Source: JBEDUK01 sp040414485
GTDB lineage: Bacteria; Actinomycetota; UBA4738
Assembly (NCBI GenBank): GCA_040414485.1
Contig: JBEDUK010000061.1
Location: 1-64,000 of the forward strand
Direction of reading: 5' to 3'
DNA length: 64,000 bases
The translations under genes were made by a program, and so were the position numbers. Position 1 is the first letter of the stretch. Each line of letters starts with the position of its first letter. A model generated the notes under the pieces. The model ran no database searches, was not told where the DNA came from, and worked only from the letters and a program-made list of their open reading frames with translations. Of the stretch, positions 17,892 through 26,828 are shown in pieces.

Positions 17892-19486
17892 GCCGGCGGC
17901 GGCTGCCGGCTCCTCGTCCGCAGGCGCGCCAGCGCCGCACGCTCGCCGGGCGTCAGCGCGAAGACGGCCAGCACGGCGAGATAGGCGAGCGTTCCCACCA
18001 CCGCGGTCACGATGAGACTCACCGCCCAGCCGGCGTTCGGTACGGCCGCCTGCACCCCGAGCATCGCGAGCAGGCCGGCCACCGCCGGGACGGCCAGCCG
18101 GAAGTAGTACTTCGTGAACGGCTGGATCCGGACGAACCGCCAGACGAGCACCAACCGCAGGGCGTTCGACACGGCGAGGGTCACGGCCTGCGCGGTGGCC
18201 GCTCCCGACGGACCGAAGTGCGGCACGAGGAGCAGCGCCAGCACCAGGTCGAGGACGAACGACAGCGAATACACGACCAGGTCCCAGCCCGTCCGCCCGA
18301 CCATGATCAGGATGAACCCGACGCTGCCGACCGCGACGTTCACCAACTGCCCGAGCGCCAGGATCCGCAGCGGCGTGGTCCCGGCGTCGAACGCCTTCGA
18401 GCCGAAGATTTGCAGCACGTCCTGTGGGACCACCAGCAGGAGCAGCAGCAGTGGGATCGTGCCGGCGAGCGTCCACCGGGTCAGCGCCTGGTACAGCGAA
18501 TTCAGCCGGTCCCGTTCCCCCCGCGCGTGGAGGTCCGCCACGAACGGGCTGAACATGTAGTTCACCGCGATCAGGAACAGCACCAGGGCCTGCGCCACCC
18601 GGACCGCCGCCGCGTACACCCCGAGTTCGGCGTCCGAGCCGTTGCCGACCGCAGCCAGGACGAAGTAGTCGGTCCAGAAGAGCAGCTGCGAGAGGAGCGC
18701 CGCGGGCGCACGCGGCGCGCCGTAGCGGACGAGCGCGGCCGTCTCATGGGGCTCGGCCGGCATGTGGGGGAACCGAGACGATTCGCGCTCCCACAGGAAC
18801 CACGCCGCGGCGGTTGCCAGGATCCACGAGCCCGCATAGGCGAACACGCTCGCGCCGACCGTCTGTGCCACCATCCAGCCGGCGAGCATCAGCGCGATCC
18901 ACGCGACGGGCTGGCCGGCCCAGTACACGTAGAGCGTGTGCCGCATGATCTTCAGCCCTCGCGTTCCGCCCAGGTAGACCTGGCACAGCGCGACGAACGG
19001 CAGCGCCACCGCCGCCCCCTGGAACGCGCGGACGCCGCCCACGCCCGCGTGGCCGAGGAACTTGTGCGCCAACGTGGAGGCCCCGGCGAAGACGATGAGC
19101 GCCACGGGCACGCTGACCGCCGCCGCGATCAACGCGGCCCGCCGGACCACCCCGCGCGAGCGACCCGGTTCGCCCTTGCCGACGTCGATCGCCACGCGGC
19201 GGACCGCCGCCATGTCCATGCCGAACCGCGTGCCGGCGCCGGCCACGAAGGCGAACTGCGTCGTCAGCGTGACCACGCCGAGCGCGGACGGCCCGAGGAC
19301 GTGAGAGATCAGGATGCTCGTGGCCAGGGAGGCCGTGACGAACACCACGAGACCCGCGATGTTCTGCCCGGTTCCGGCCAGGAGGGTCAGATGATCGCTC
19401 GAGCGGCCGCCGCCCCCGGGCACGACCGACGCGATCAGCCCACGAAGCCCGCGCGGCTGCCGGCCGGATGAGGACGCGGCGGACAC
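17888..19486 (-). CDS. Polysaccharide flippase (Wzx/MOP superfamily)
   Basis: 532 residues with 13-14 hydrophobic helices. N-terminal segment LLAGTGQNIAGLVVFVTASLATSILISHVLGPSALGVVTL is typical of oligosaccharide flippases (the first helix plus the loop HVLGPxxLGVV). The C-terminus is a short Arg-rich tail. It would move lipid-linked sugar units across the membrane. It lies downstream of, and on the same strand as, the AlkP-family enzyme, 58 bp away. There are no glycosyltransferases beside it, so the cargo cannot be inferred. Confidence 0.83.
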   Translation of the reverse strand: MSAASSSGRQPRGLRGLIASVVPGGGGRSSDHLTLLAGTGQNIAGLVVFVTASLATSILISHVLGPSALGVVTLTTQFAFVAGAGTRFGMDMAAVRRVAIDVGKGEPGRSRGVVRRAALIAAAVSVPVALIVFAGASTLAHKFLGHAGVGGVRAFQGAAVALPFVALCQVYLGGTRGLKIMRHTLYVYWAGQPVAWIALMLAGWMVAQTVGASVFAYAGSWILATAAAWFLWERESSRFPHMPAEPHETAALVRYGAPRAPAALLSQLLFWTDYFVLAAVGNGSDAELGVYAAAVRVAQALVLFLIAVNYMFSPFVADLHARGERDRLNSLYQALTRWTLAGTIPLLLLLLVVPQDVLQIFGSKAFDAGTTPLRILALGQLVNVAVGSVGFILIMVGRTGWDLVVYSLSFVLDLVLALLLVPHFGPSGAATAQAVTLAVSNALRLVLVWRFVRIQPFTKYYFRLAVPAVAGLLAMLGVQAAVPNAGWAVSLIVTAVVGTLAYLAVLAVFALTPGERAALARLRTRSRQPPPA

Positions 19487-19543
19487 GGCGGGCCGGAGTC
19501 TATCCCCGGGCCGAAGCCCGCTCCGGGCTCGCCGCGGCGCGGG

Positions 19544-21133
19544 TCATTCGATGTAGCCGAGGCCGCGCAGGTGCTCCTCGACCTCGTCGGCCTCCAGGTC
19601 GTCCAGGCCTGGGGACGACGCGTCGACGCCGGAGGGCGCCGCGCCCGGCGCGGCCGCGCCCGCCGCCGCGGCCGCCCGATCGCCGATCAGTTGAGCGAGC
19701 GGCGCGCCCGAATGCCGGACCGAGGCCTGAGCGCCCACCGTTGCCAGGATCGTCGGAGCCAGGTCGACCAGCCGGGCCGATTCGGGGAATCCGGCGCGAT
19801 CGACGTCCGGGCCGGCGGCCGCGAGCACGCCTTCGATCCGATGGTCCCCCGAGAGCCAGTCGGCCGGTTCGACCGCCTTCTTGGCATGCGTCAGGCTCCA
19901 CAGCGGCGCGGGCTCCAGCAGCAGGTCCGGCGCGTCGTCGGCGAACCGTCCCTTGAAGAGCTCCTCGCGCCGCCAGACGCGCGCGACGGGCTTCGTCCCG
20001 GTGCGGGGGTCTATGAACGAACCGAGCGCCTCCGCGACCCGGTCGCGCGTCCGTTCGAAGTTGGCGGGATCCACGATGCCGTCCGGCTCGCGTCCGGCGA
20101 GGTTCACGTTCACGCCCTCGCCCGTGGAGCGGACGCTCGTGTAGGCGACCGTCTTCGCCCAGTTGACCGGCTGCGGAAGCGCGACCTTCCCGTGCAGGCC
20201 GAGCATGTCGTAGACCTTTCGCGCCGCCGAGCGCACCGGTCCCCATTGCATGGGACCGAAGATCGCCTGCGACGCGGTGAACTCCAGGAACCCGAGCCGT
20301 TCGAGCAGCCGGTCCATGTTCACCGCGTTCGTGCACGACTGGAAACCGTGGTCGCTCATGAAGATCACGAGGTCGTCCTCCCGCGCCCGCGAGACGAGCG
20401 ACCCGAGGCCGTCGTCCAGTTGGCGGTAGACGCCTCGGATCCGCTCGGCCGTGGGTGTCTTCGAGGCCTCCGCGTACGCCGGGTGATCGCTCGAGAGGTA
20501 CTGGGACAGGCAGTGTTGGATGCGGTCCGTTGCGAAGAACACGCAGACCGCGACGCGCCAGTCGGTGGTGTCCAGGACGTGTTCCATGCCCTTCAATCGC
20601 GCCGCGACGTGGTTCGAACACTCCTCGGCGAACGCGTCGGGCCGGTTGCGGAACGTGGTCCAGGACATCCCGTTGACGGGCCAGGGCGTGCCCGCCTCGG
20701 ACAGTTCGGTCCCCAGCGCCTCCGGGTACGTGAACGGCTGCCGCTTCGGCAGGACGCCACCGGCGATGATCTTGCCGTCTATGGCCGGCGGCGGATAGGT
20801 CAGCGGAACGTTCAGCGAGACGGTCTGGACACCTGCGGAGGCCAGGTCGGCCAGGAACGTGCGTTCGCGGATCGAACGGAACGTCACCGGGTACTGCCGC
20901 TTCGACGATCGGCGGGACTCCAGGATGTCGTAGACGCCATGGTCCGCGGGGTCGACGCCGGTGAGGAACGACGGCCACGCCGTCCACGAGTGGGTCGGGA
21001 TCGTGGACCTGAGCACGCCGCGGCCGCCCCGGTCGATCAGCGCCTGGAGGTTCGGCAGCGCTCCACGGTCCAGGAGCGGATCGAGGATGCGCCAGTCGGC
21101 GCCGTCCCATCCGATGACCAGTGCTCGTGACAA
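19544..21133 (-). CDS. Alkaline-phosphatase-superfamily phosphodiesterase/nucleotide pyrophosphatase
   Basis: 529 residues. N-terminal metal site VIGWDGADWRILDPLL, nucleophile region STIPTHSWTAWPSFLTG (Thr in WTAW), and the second metal site FMSDHGF; a further His lies in the LSGDHRIEG segment. The layout matches the AlkP-like type I phosphodiesterases found in many soil bacteria with predicted cytosolic or membrane-associated roles; no signal peptide is visible. It starts with TTG at 21133, supported by GGAGGG 6 nt upstream. The C-terminal 60 residues are Ala/Pro/Glu-rich. The substrate is not predictable. Confidence 0.82.
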   Translation of the reverse strand: MSRALVIGWDGADWRILDPLLDRGALPNLQALIDRGGRGVLRSTIPTHSWTAWPSFLTGVDPADHGVYDILESRRSSKRQYPVTFRSIRERTFLADLASAGVQTVSLNVPLTYPPPAIDGKIIAGGVLPKRQPFTYPEALGTELSEAGTPWPVNGMSWTTFRNRPDAFAEECSNHVAARLKGMEHVLDTTDWRVAVCVFFATDRIQHCLSQYLSSDHPAYAEASKTPTAERIRGVYRQLDDGLGSLVSRAREDDLVIFMSDHGFQSCTNAVNMDRLLERLGFLEFTASQAIFGPMQWGPVRSAARKVYDMLGLHGKVALPQPVNWAKTVAYTSVRSTGEGVNVNLAGREPDGIVDPANFERTRDRVAEALGSFIDPRTGTKPVARVWRREELFKGRFADDAPDLLLEPAPLWSLTHAKKAVEPADWLSGDHRIEGVLAAAGPDVDRAGFPESARLVDLAPTILATVGAQASVRHSGAPLAQLIGDRAAAAAGAAAPGAAPSGVDASSPGLDDLEADEVEEHLRGLGYIE

Positions 21134-21263
21134 GCGAAACCCTCCGCGCAGGCCGGTGAGAGCGTCTCAGTGTACCGAGGGGTACCCCGCGGACCGTGCA
21201 AAGGCGCGGCATCCACGCGTTCTCCACGCATCAACATGGTGGGCCGGCCGGCAGTGAGCAAAC

Positions 21264-21294
21264 GCGTAGACTGCGCGGACCGGTCATTTCGGAC
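21264..21294 (+). promoter_or_regulatory. Promoter/leader element shared by propeller genes 1 and 3
   Basis: A ~30-bp block (TAGACT at 21267, then CGGACCGG and TCGGAC) recurs upstream of the third paralogue at 24434-24465 with few changes. TAGACT fits a TANNNT -10 box preceded by GCG. The conserved part downstream would be the start of the transcript. Confidence 0.4.
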
Positions 21295-21327
21295 CAGTTC
21301 CGACGAAAGGGGAGGGGGAGAACGATC

Positions 21328-22803
21328 GTGGATCTTGCGAGTCGATCCCGGACGCGCTCACGGGGCCGCCGGCTGTTGGCGCTCGCCGCCGTCGGCGCGG
21401 CGATGGCGCTCACGCCCAGCGCGTTCGCGAGCACCAACGCGCTGACGAAGGCGAGCTCGGACCCCTACAAGAACACCTCGAGCTACCACAAGACGGAGGT
21501 CGAACCCGACACCTTCTCCTTCGGGAACACGATCGTCAGCACGTTCCAGGTGGGGCGGTTCACCGATGGAGGCTCGTCGAACATCGGGTGGGCGACCTCG
21601 ACCGACAACGGCGCCACGTGGAAGCACGGATTCCTCCCCAGGACGACCGTGTACGCCAATCCCCCGGGACCCTGGGACCGCATCAGCGACCCCGCGGTGG
21701 CGTACGACCCCAAGCACGACGTCTGGATGATCGAGGGCCTGTCGCTTTCGGGCTCCACGGGCGAGGACGTCATCGTCAGCCGCTCAACCGACGGCGGCCT
21801 GACGTGGAAGAGCCCGGTCACCGCGGCGCACAACCCGGGGTCGTTCTTCGACAAGAGCTGGATCGCGTGTGACACGTGGTCCCAGAGCCCCAACTACGGC
21901 AACTGCTACGTCGAATACGACGACGCCGGCTCCGGCGACGTCATGCAGATGGATCGCTCCACCGACGGCGGGAAGACGTGGACCGCGGCGAGCGTCTCGG
22001 GCGGCTTCGGGCTGGGCGGCCAGCCGGTGGCGCAGCCGAACGGCACGGTCGTCGTGCCCTTCTACAGCGGCAGCGAGCAGGCGCTGGTGTCCACCGACGG
22101 CGGCAAGAACTACTCGACCTTCACCATCTCCACGGAGCAGGACCACGAACCGGCCGGAGGCATTCGCGCCGAGTACGCCCTGCCTTCCGCCGAGGTGGAC
22201 GCCGGCGGCACCGTGTACGTGGTGTGGCACGACTGCCGGTTCAGGAGCGGATGCTCGTCGAACGACATCGTGATGAGCACCTCGACAAACGGCAAGAACT
22301 GGTCGAGCGTCGTGCGCATCCCGATCGACGGCACGACCAGCGGCGTCGACCACTTCATCCCGGGGATCGGCGTCGACAGGGCAACCCAGGGGGGTTCGGC
22401 GCATCTCGCGCTGACGTACTACTTCTACCCGCAGGCCAACTGCAGCACGAGCACGTGCAAGCTCGAGGTGGGGTACGTCTCCTCGACCGACGCCGGCGCG
22501 ACGTGGACGGACCCGAAGACGCTCGCCGGGCCCATGAAGCTGACGGCGCTGCCGGACACGTCCCTCGGCTACATGGTCGGCGACTACATCTCCACGTCGG
22601 TCCTGGGCAACGGCAAGGCCGACTCGGTGTTCGCGGTGGCCACGAAGGGCACGTGCACGCTCGGGCAGATCACGTCGTGCCACGAGAACATGAAGGCGCC
22701 GACCGGCGGGCTGTCCGTGCTGGCGGGTGACAACCCCGTCGGGCACGACCGCGTCGTCGCATTCCATTCGGACCACGCCGCTCCAAGGACGCTCCCGAAC
22801 TGA
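21328..22803 (+). CDS. Secreted Asp-box (BNR/sialidase-like) beta-propeller protein, copy 1 of 3
   Basis: 491 residues from GTG 21328, preceded by GGAGGGGGA; the homologous second copy begins with the same GTG-GAC/GAT codons. A signal peptide ends at SAFAS (~residue 35). The mature protein contains several Asp-box turns S-T-D-x-G-x-T-W (STDNGATWKHG, STDGGLTWKSP, STDGGKTWTAA, STDAGATWTDP), the hallmark of six-bladed BNR/sialidase-type propellers. No sialidase catalytic Arg triad or Tyr could be assigned, so enzymatic activity is open; carbohydrate or polymer binding is possible. About 50 bp separate it from copy 2, with no terminator, so the two may be co-transcribed. Confidence 0.82.
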   Translation: MDLASRSRTRSRGRRLLALAAVGAAMALTPSAFASTNALTKASSDPYKNTSSYHKTEVEPDTFSFGNTIVSTFQVGRFTDGGSSNIGWATSTDNGATWKHGFLPRTTVYANPPGPWDRISDPAVAYDPKHDVWMIEGLSLSGSTGEDVIVSRSTDGGLTWKSPVTAAHNPGSFFDKSWIACDTWSQSPNYGNCYVEYDDAGSGDVMQMDRSTDGGKTWTAASVSGGFGLGGQPVAQPNGTVVVPFYSGSEQALVSTDGGKNYSTFTISTEQDHEPAGGIRAEYALPSAEVDAGGTVYVVWHDCRFRSGCSSNDIVMSTSTNGKNWSSVVRIPIDGTTSGVDHFIPGIGVDRATQGGSAHLALTYYFYPQANCSTSTCKLEVGYVSSTDAGATWTDPKTLAGPMKLTALPDTSLGYMVGDYISTSVLGNGKADSVFAVATKGTCTLGQITSCHENMKAPTGGLSVLAGDNPVGHDRVVAFHSDHAAPRTLPN

Positions 22804-22853
22804 ATTGTCATTCGGAAACCCGACAGAACAGCGACAGAGGAGGGAAGACGATC

Positions 22854-24335
22854 GTGGACTTCACGAGGCCGTTACGCGTGCCGTCGCGGCGCCGAGCGCT
22901 TCTCGTGCTCGCCGCCGCCGCGTCGGTGCTCACCCTGAGCGCCAACGCATTCGCCAGCACCGGAGTCACGGGGATGACCAAGGTGAGTTCGGACCCGTAC
23001 AAGAACACGTCGAGTTATCACAAGACGCAGGTCGAACCCGACACCTTCTCCTTCGGGAACACGATCGTGTCCGTGTTCCAGGTCGGGCGATTCACGGACG
23101 GCGGCTCGTCGAACATCGGTTGGGCCACGTCGACGGATGGCGGTGCGACCTGGAAGCACGGGTTCCTGCCCGGGACGACGGTGTACGCGAATCCGAAGGG
23201 CCCGTGGGACCGCATCAGCGACCCGTCGGTCGGCTATGACCCGAAGCACGACGTATGGATGGCGCTGAGCCTGACGCTCACGGGCGCGACCGGTGAGGAC
23301 CCGGTGGTCAACCGTTCCACCGATGGCGGGCTGACGTGGAAGAACCCCGTCACGGTGGCCCAGAACAGCGGAACGTTCTTCGACAAGACGTGGATCGGGT
23401 GTGACACCTGGTCCCAGAGCCCGAACTACGGCAACTGCTACGTCGAATACGACGACGCGGGCAACGGCGAGATCGTCAAGATGTGGCGCTCCACCGACGG
23501 CGGCCAGACCTGGACCCAGGGCAGCGTGTCCGGCGCCTCCGGACTCGGCGGCCAGCCGCTCGCGCAGCCGAACGGCACGGTCGTCGTTCCGTTCTGGGGC
23601 AACGGGATGCAGGCGCTCGTGTCCACCGACGGCGGCAAGACCTTCTCCACGTCCACGATCTCAACGCAGTCCGACCACGGCGTCGCCGGCAGCCTTCGGA
23701 CCGAGCCGCTTCCGTCCGCGGAAGTCGACGGTGCGGGCAACGTCTACGTCGTCTGGCAGGACTGCCGCTTCAGGAGCGGCTGCTCATCGAACGACATCGT
23801 GATGAGCACCTCGACCAACGGGAAGAACTGGTCGAGCGTTGTGCGCATCCCGATCGACGGGACGACCAGCGGCGTCGACCACTTCATCCCGGGGATCGGC
23901 GTCGACCGGGCCACGTCGGGGAGTTCCGCGCACCTGGCGCTCACGTACTACTTCTACCCGCAGGCAAGCTGCAGCGTGAGCACCTGCAAGCTGAAGGTCG
24001 GGTATGTCTCCTCGACCGACGGCGGCGCGACATGGACGAACCCGAAGACGCTCGCCGGACCTATCAAGCTGACCGCCCTGCCCAACACGACGCTCGGCTA
24101 TATGGTCGGCGACTACATCTCCACGTCGATCCTGGGCAACGGCAAGGCCGACTCGGTCGTCGCCGTGGCTCCGAAGGGAACGTGCACCCTCGGGCAGATC
24201 AAGTCCTGCCACGAGTCCATGTACGCCCCCACGGGCGGCCTCTCGGTCCTCGCCGGCACGAACCCGGTCAGCCGAGATCCGGTGGTGTCGTTCCACTCGG
24301 ACCACGCCGCACCGAGGACGCGCATCCTGAACTGA
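22854..24335 (+). CDS. Secreted Asp-box (BNR/sialidase-like) beta-propeller protein, copy 2 of 3
   Basis: 493 residues, GTG start with AGGAGGGA ahead of it. The signal peptide ends at NAFAS. Most of the length aligns residue for residue with copy 1, including EVEPDTFSFGNTIVS-type opening strands (QVEPDTFSFGNTIVS here), NWSSVVRIPIDGTTSGVDHF and GYMVGDYISTS. The Asp boxes are conserved: STDGGATWKHG, STDGGLTWKNP, STDGGQTWTQG, STDGGATWTNP. Paired cysteines (DCRFRSGCSS and SCSVSTCK) suggest disulfides outside the cell. A strong hairpin terminator follows at 24365. Confidence 0.82.
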   Translation: MDFTRPLRVPSRRRALLVLAAAASVLTLSANAFASTGVTGMTKVSSDPYKNTSSYHKTQVEPDTFSFGNTIVSVFQVGRFTDGGSSNIGWATSTDGGATWKHGFLPGTTVYANPKGPWDRISDPSVGYDPKHDVWMALSLTLTGATGEDPVVNRSTDGGLTWKNPVTVAQNSGTFFDKTWIGCDTWSQSPNYGNCYVEYDDAGNGEIVKMWRSTDGGQTWTQGSVSGASGLGGQPLAQPNGTVVVPFWGNGMQALVSTDGGKTFSTSTISTQSDHGVAGSLRTEPLPSAEVDGAGNVYVVWQDCRFRSGCSSNDIVMSTSTNGKNWSSVVRIPIDGTTSGVDHFIPGIGVDRATSGSSAHLALTYYFYPQASCSVSTCKLKVGYVSSTDGGATWTNPKTLAGPIKLTALPNTTLGYMVGDYISTSILGNGKADSVVAVAPKGTCTLGQIKSCHESMYAPTGGLSVLAGTNPVSRDPVVSFHSDHAAPRTRILN

Positions 24336-24364
24336 TCCGGGCGCATCCCGAGCACAGCGCGGCA

Positions 24365-24395
24365 CGAGGAGGGGCGGGCAACCCGCCCCTCCTCG
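24365..24395 (+). terminator. Hairpin terminator after propeller copy 2
   Basis: Fourteen-bp perfect arms (24365-24378 and 24382-24395, core GAGGAGGGGCGGG and its complement) around the 3-nt loop CAA. There is no clear U-tract, as is common in GC-rich actinobacteria. Confidence 0.7.
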
Positions 24396-24433
24396 CGTCC
24401 CTGACCACGGCCGACGCGTTCCTCGCGCCAACG

Positions 24434-24465
24434 GCATAGACTCCTCGGACCGGGTCAAATCGGAC
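24434..24465 (+). promoter_or_regulatory. Promoter/leader element of propeller copy 3
   Basis: TAGACT (24437-24442) followed by CGGACCGGGTC and TCGGAC repeats the block upstream of copy 1. It lies ~25 bp before the SD of copy 3. No -35 consensus is evident. Confidence 0.4.
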
Positions 24466-24488
24466 GTCTGGCCAGAAGGAGGGATGCG

Positions 24489-25970
24489 ATGCATGCTTCT
24501 GTGTCCGCTCGAGCCCGTATGGCCGCTCGCCGAACGGTCGTGACGGTGGGAACGATCGCCGCGGTACTCGCCATGGCAACCACCGCACTCGCGAGCACTT
24601 CCGTGACGAAGACGATCGTCAGCAGGGACCGGTACACAAACACGTCGAGCTTCCATAAGACACAGGTGGAACCCGACACGTTCAGCTGGGGGAGCACGAT
24701 CGTCGGGACCTTCCAGACTGGTCGGTTCACCGATGGCGGCTCGTCGAACCTCGGCTGGGCCACGTCGACCGACAACGGGATGACGTGGACCCATGGGTTC
24801 CTGCCGAAGACGACCGTCTACGCGAACCCGCCGGGACCGTGGGACCGGATCAGCGACCCGGCGGTCGCCTACGACGCGAAGGACGATGTGTGGATGATCG
24901 AGGGTCTGACGTTGACGGGGGCGACCGGAGAGGACGTCATCATCAGCCGGTCCACCGATGGTGGTCTGACGTGGGGCAACCCGGTCACGGCAGCGCACAA
25001 CCCCGGCACGTTCTTCGACAAGTCCTGGGTCGCCTGTGACGACTGGTCGGGCAGCCCGAACTACGGCAACTGCTACGTCGAGTACGACGACGCCGGGTCA
25101 GGTGACGTGATGAAGATGGTGCGCTCCACCGACGGCGGCCAGACGTGGGCGGCGGCCAGCGTGCCGAGCGCATTCGGTCTGGGCGGACAGCCACTGGCGC
25201 TGCCCGACGGGACCGTCGTGGTTCCGTACGCGGGGAACGGCATCGACTCGCTCGTTTCGACCGACGGCGGCAAGACGTACTCGGTGTTCCACGTCGCTTC
25301 GGTGCAGGAGCGCGGACCGGCCGGGAATCTCCGGTCCGGCGGCGGACTTCCCTCGGCGGAGGTCGACGCGGGCGGGAAGGTGTACGTGGTCTGGTTCGAC
25401 TGCCGGTTCCGCAGCGGCTGCGCCACCGACGACATCGTGATGAGCACCTCGACCGACGGGAAGAACTGGTCGAGCGTCGTGCGCATCCCGATCGACGGGA
25501 CGAGCAGCGGCGTCGAGCACATGATCCCGGGGATCGGCGTGGACCGTTCGACGCAGGGCAACTCGGCCCACCTCGGGCTGAGCTATTACTTCTACCCGTC
25601 GAACAACTGCACCTCGAGCACGTGCCAGCTGACCGTGGGATACATCTCCTCCACAGATGGCGGATCGACGTGGTCGACCGCGGTCAAGGTGGCCGGACCG
25701 ATGAAGCTGACGAGGCTGCCGCTGACGAACCAGGGCTACATGGTCGGCGACTACATGTCGACGTCGATCCTCGGCAACGGCAAGGCCGACACGGTCTTCT
25801 CCTTCGCGGCGAAGGGCGCGTGCACGCTCGGCCAGGTCAAGTCCTGCAAGGACTTCATGTATGCCCCGACGGCCGGCCTGCCGGTGAGCGGCGGCACGAA
25901 CCCGGTCGGGCATCACGTGCTGTGGACCGGCAACCGCCTCACGTTCAACGGCACGCGCACGGCCTTCTGA
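24489..25970 (+). CDS. Secreted Asp-box (BNR/sialidase-like) beta-propeller protein, copy 3 of 3
   Basis: 493 residues with ATG start and SD GAAGGAGG. The signal peptide ends at TALAS. It is the most diverged paralogue (opening QVEPDTFSWGSTIVGTF, and DRYTNTSSFHKT in place of DPYKNTSSYHKT) but keeps the same Asp-box array (STDNGMTWTHG, STDGGLTWGNP, STDGGQTWAAA, STDGGSTWSTA), the NWSSVVRIPIDGTSSGV block and GYMVGDYMSTS. It has its own promoter-like block and terminator, so it can be expressed separately from copies 1 and 2. Confidence 0.82.
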   Translation: MHASVSARARMAARRTVVTVGTIAAVLAMATTALASTSVTKTIVSRDRYTNTSSFHKTQVEPDTFSWGSTIVGTFQTGRFTDGGSSNLGWATSTDNGMTWTHGFLPKTTVYANPPGPWDRISDPAVAYDAKDDVWMIEGLTLTGATGEDVIISRSTDGGLTWGNPVTAAHNPGTFFDKSWVACDDWSGSPNYGNCYVEYDDAGSGDVMKMVRSTDGGQTWAAASVPSAFGLGGQPLALPDGTVVVPYAGNGIDSLVSTDGGKTYSVFHVASVQERGPAGNLRSGGGLPSAEVDAGGKVYVVWFDCRFRSGCATDDIVMSTSTDGKNWSSVVRIPIDGTSSGVEHMIPGIGVDRSTQGNSAHLGLSYYFYPSNNCTSSTCQLTVGYISSTDGGSTWSTAVKVAGPMKLTRLPLTNQGYMVGDYMSTSILGNGKADTVFSFAAKGACTLGQVKSCKDFMYAPTAGLPVSGGTNPVGHHVLWTGNRLTFNGTRTAF

Positions 25971-25995
25971 CCACACCGCTCGTCCGGGTTCCACG

Positions 25996-26025
25996 CGAAA
26001 GGGGCGGGGCGACCCGCCCCCTTCG
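25996..26025 (+). terminator. Hairpin terminator after propeller copy 3
   Basis: Core GGGGCGGG (26001-26008), loop GCGA, CCCGCCCC (26013-26020); CGAA and TTCG extend the stem after one A:C mismatch. It ends ~15 bp before the PadR promoter and should insulate it. Confidence 0.65.
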
Positions 26026-26039
26026 TCATGCCCGCTTAG

Positions 26040-26120
26040 TTGACGCGATATATCGATTCGATATATCGTGGTGATGCATCGAGACGATGTATCGAACAGA
26101 TGTATCGAAGCGATAGACGG
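26040..26120 (+). promoter_or_regulatory. padR promoter with three PadR-type palindromes at 26-bp spacing
   Basis: TTGACG (26040-26045) and TATATC (26062-26067), 16 bp apart, form a good promoter. Site 1 (26046-26068) is a perfect palindrome of 11-bp arms CGATATATCGA/TCGATATATCG around base 26057 and covers the spacer and -10. Site 2 (centre 26083) and site 3 (centre 26109) are degraded versions, with arms such as TGATGCATCGA and AGATGTATCGA. The centres are exactly 26 bp apart. PadR dimers bind such AT-rich dyads, so autorepression is likely. Confidence 0.7.
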
Positions 26121-26137
26121 AAGGAAGCGTAGACGAG

Positions 26138-26827
26138 ATGCTCGAGTTGGCCATCCTGGGGCTCCTGAAGGAGAGCTCCATGCACGGCTACCAGCTGAAG
26201 AAGCGCCTGAGCGAGACGCTCGGGTCCTTCTGGCAGGTGTCGTACGGCTCGCTCTACCCGGCCCTGAAGCGCCTCCAGCGCCAGGGCGCTGTGGAGATGA
26301 CGTTCCCCCAGGAGGACGTCGCGCGCCGGAAGAACGTGTACCGCATCACGCCGGAGGGCGAGGAGATGTTCCGCGAGCTCCTCGAACGGGCCGGCCATGA
26401 GGCGAGCGAGGACGGCGGGTTCTCCGTTCGGCTCGCCTTCTTCCAGTACCTCAAGCCCGAGACGCGGATCCGCCTGCTCGAGCGCCGCCGTTCGTTCCTG
26501 GAGGGCCGCGGCTTCGACCTCAAGCGGGCGCTGCAGACGTACCGCGAGAAGGTCGACGGCTACCAGCTGTCGCTGATGAACCACCAGCTGGCGGCCTGCG
26601 AGGCCGACATCCGGTGGCTCGACGGCCTGATCCAGGTCGAACAGCGCGAGGCGCAGCGCGAGCGCGGAGAGCGCCCGCGGTCCACGCGTCCGCGCGCGCC
26701 GCGGACCACACGGACGCCGCGCGGTGCGCGGGCCACGCGCAGCGCGAGCGAGACCGGCTCGGCGCCCATCGTCGCGCCACAGCCACAACCCCCCCTTGCA
26801 TCGGAAACCGAGAAGGAGCGTGCCTGA
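26138..26827 (+). CDS. PadR-family transcriptional regulator
   Basis: 229 residues. N-terminal winged helix (1-~85): LELAILGLLKESSMHGYQL, VSYGSLYPALKRLQRQG and RKNVYRITPEGEEMF are the standard PadR helices and wing. A helical dimerisation region (~95-185) follows, then a basic/Pro/Ala-rich tail of ~45 residues that is unusual for the family. SD GGAAGGAAG precedes the ATG. It is followed after 1 bp by ino1, the same pairing as Rv0047c-ino1 in M. tuberculosis, so ino1 is a probable target together with its own promoter. Confidence 0.9.
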   Translation: MLELAILGLLKESSMHGYQLKKRLSETLGSFWQVSYGSLYPALKRLQRQGAVEMTFPQEDVARRKNVYRITPEGEEMFRELLERAGHEASEDGGFSVRLAFFQYLKPETRIRLLERRRSFLEGRGFDLKRALQTYREKVDGYQLSLMNHQLAACEADIRWLDGLIQVEQREAQRERGERPRSTRPRAPRTTRTPRGARATRSASETGSAPIVAPQPQPPLASETEKERA

Positions 26828-26828
26828 C

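Noticed and set aside
21328..25970. Calling the three propeller genes functional sialidases
   Set aside because: Asp boxes show the fold only; the Arg triad, Tyr/Glu pair and Asp acid/base of sialidases were not identified by eye.
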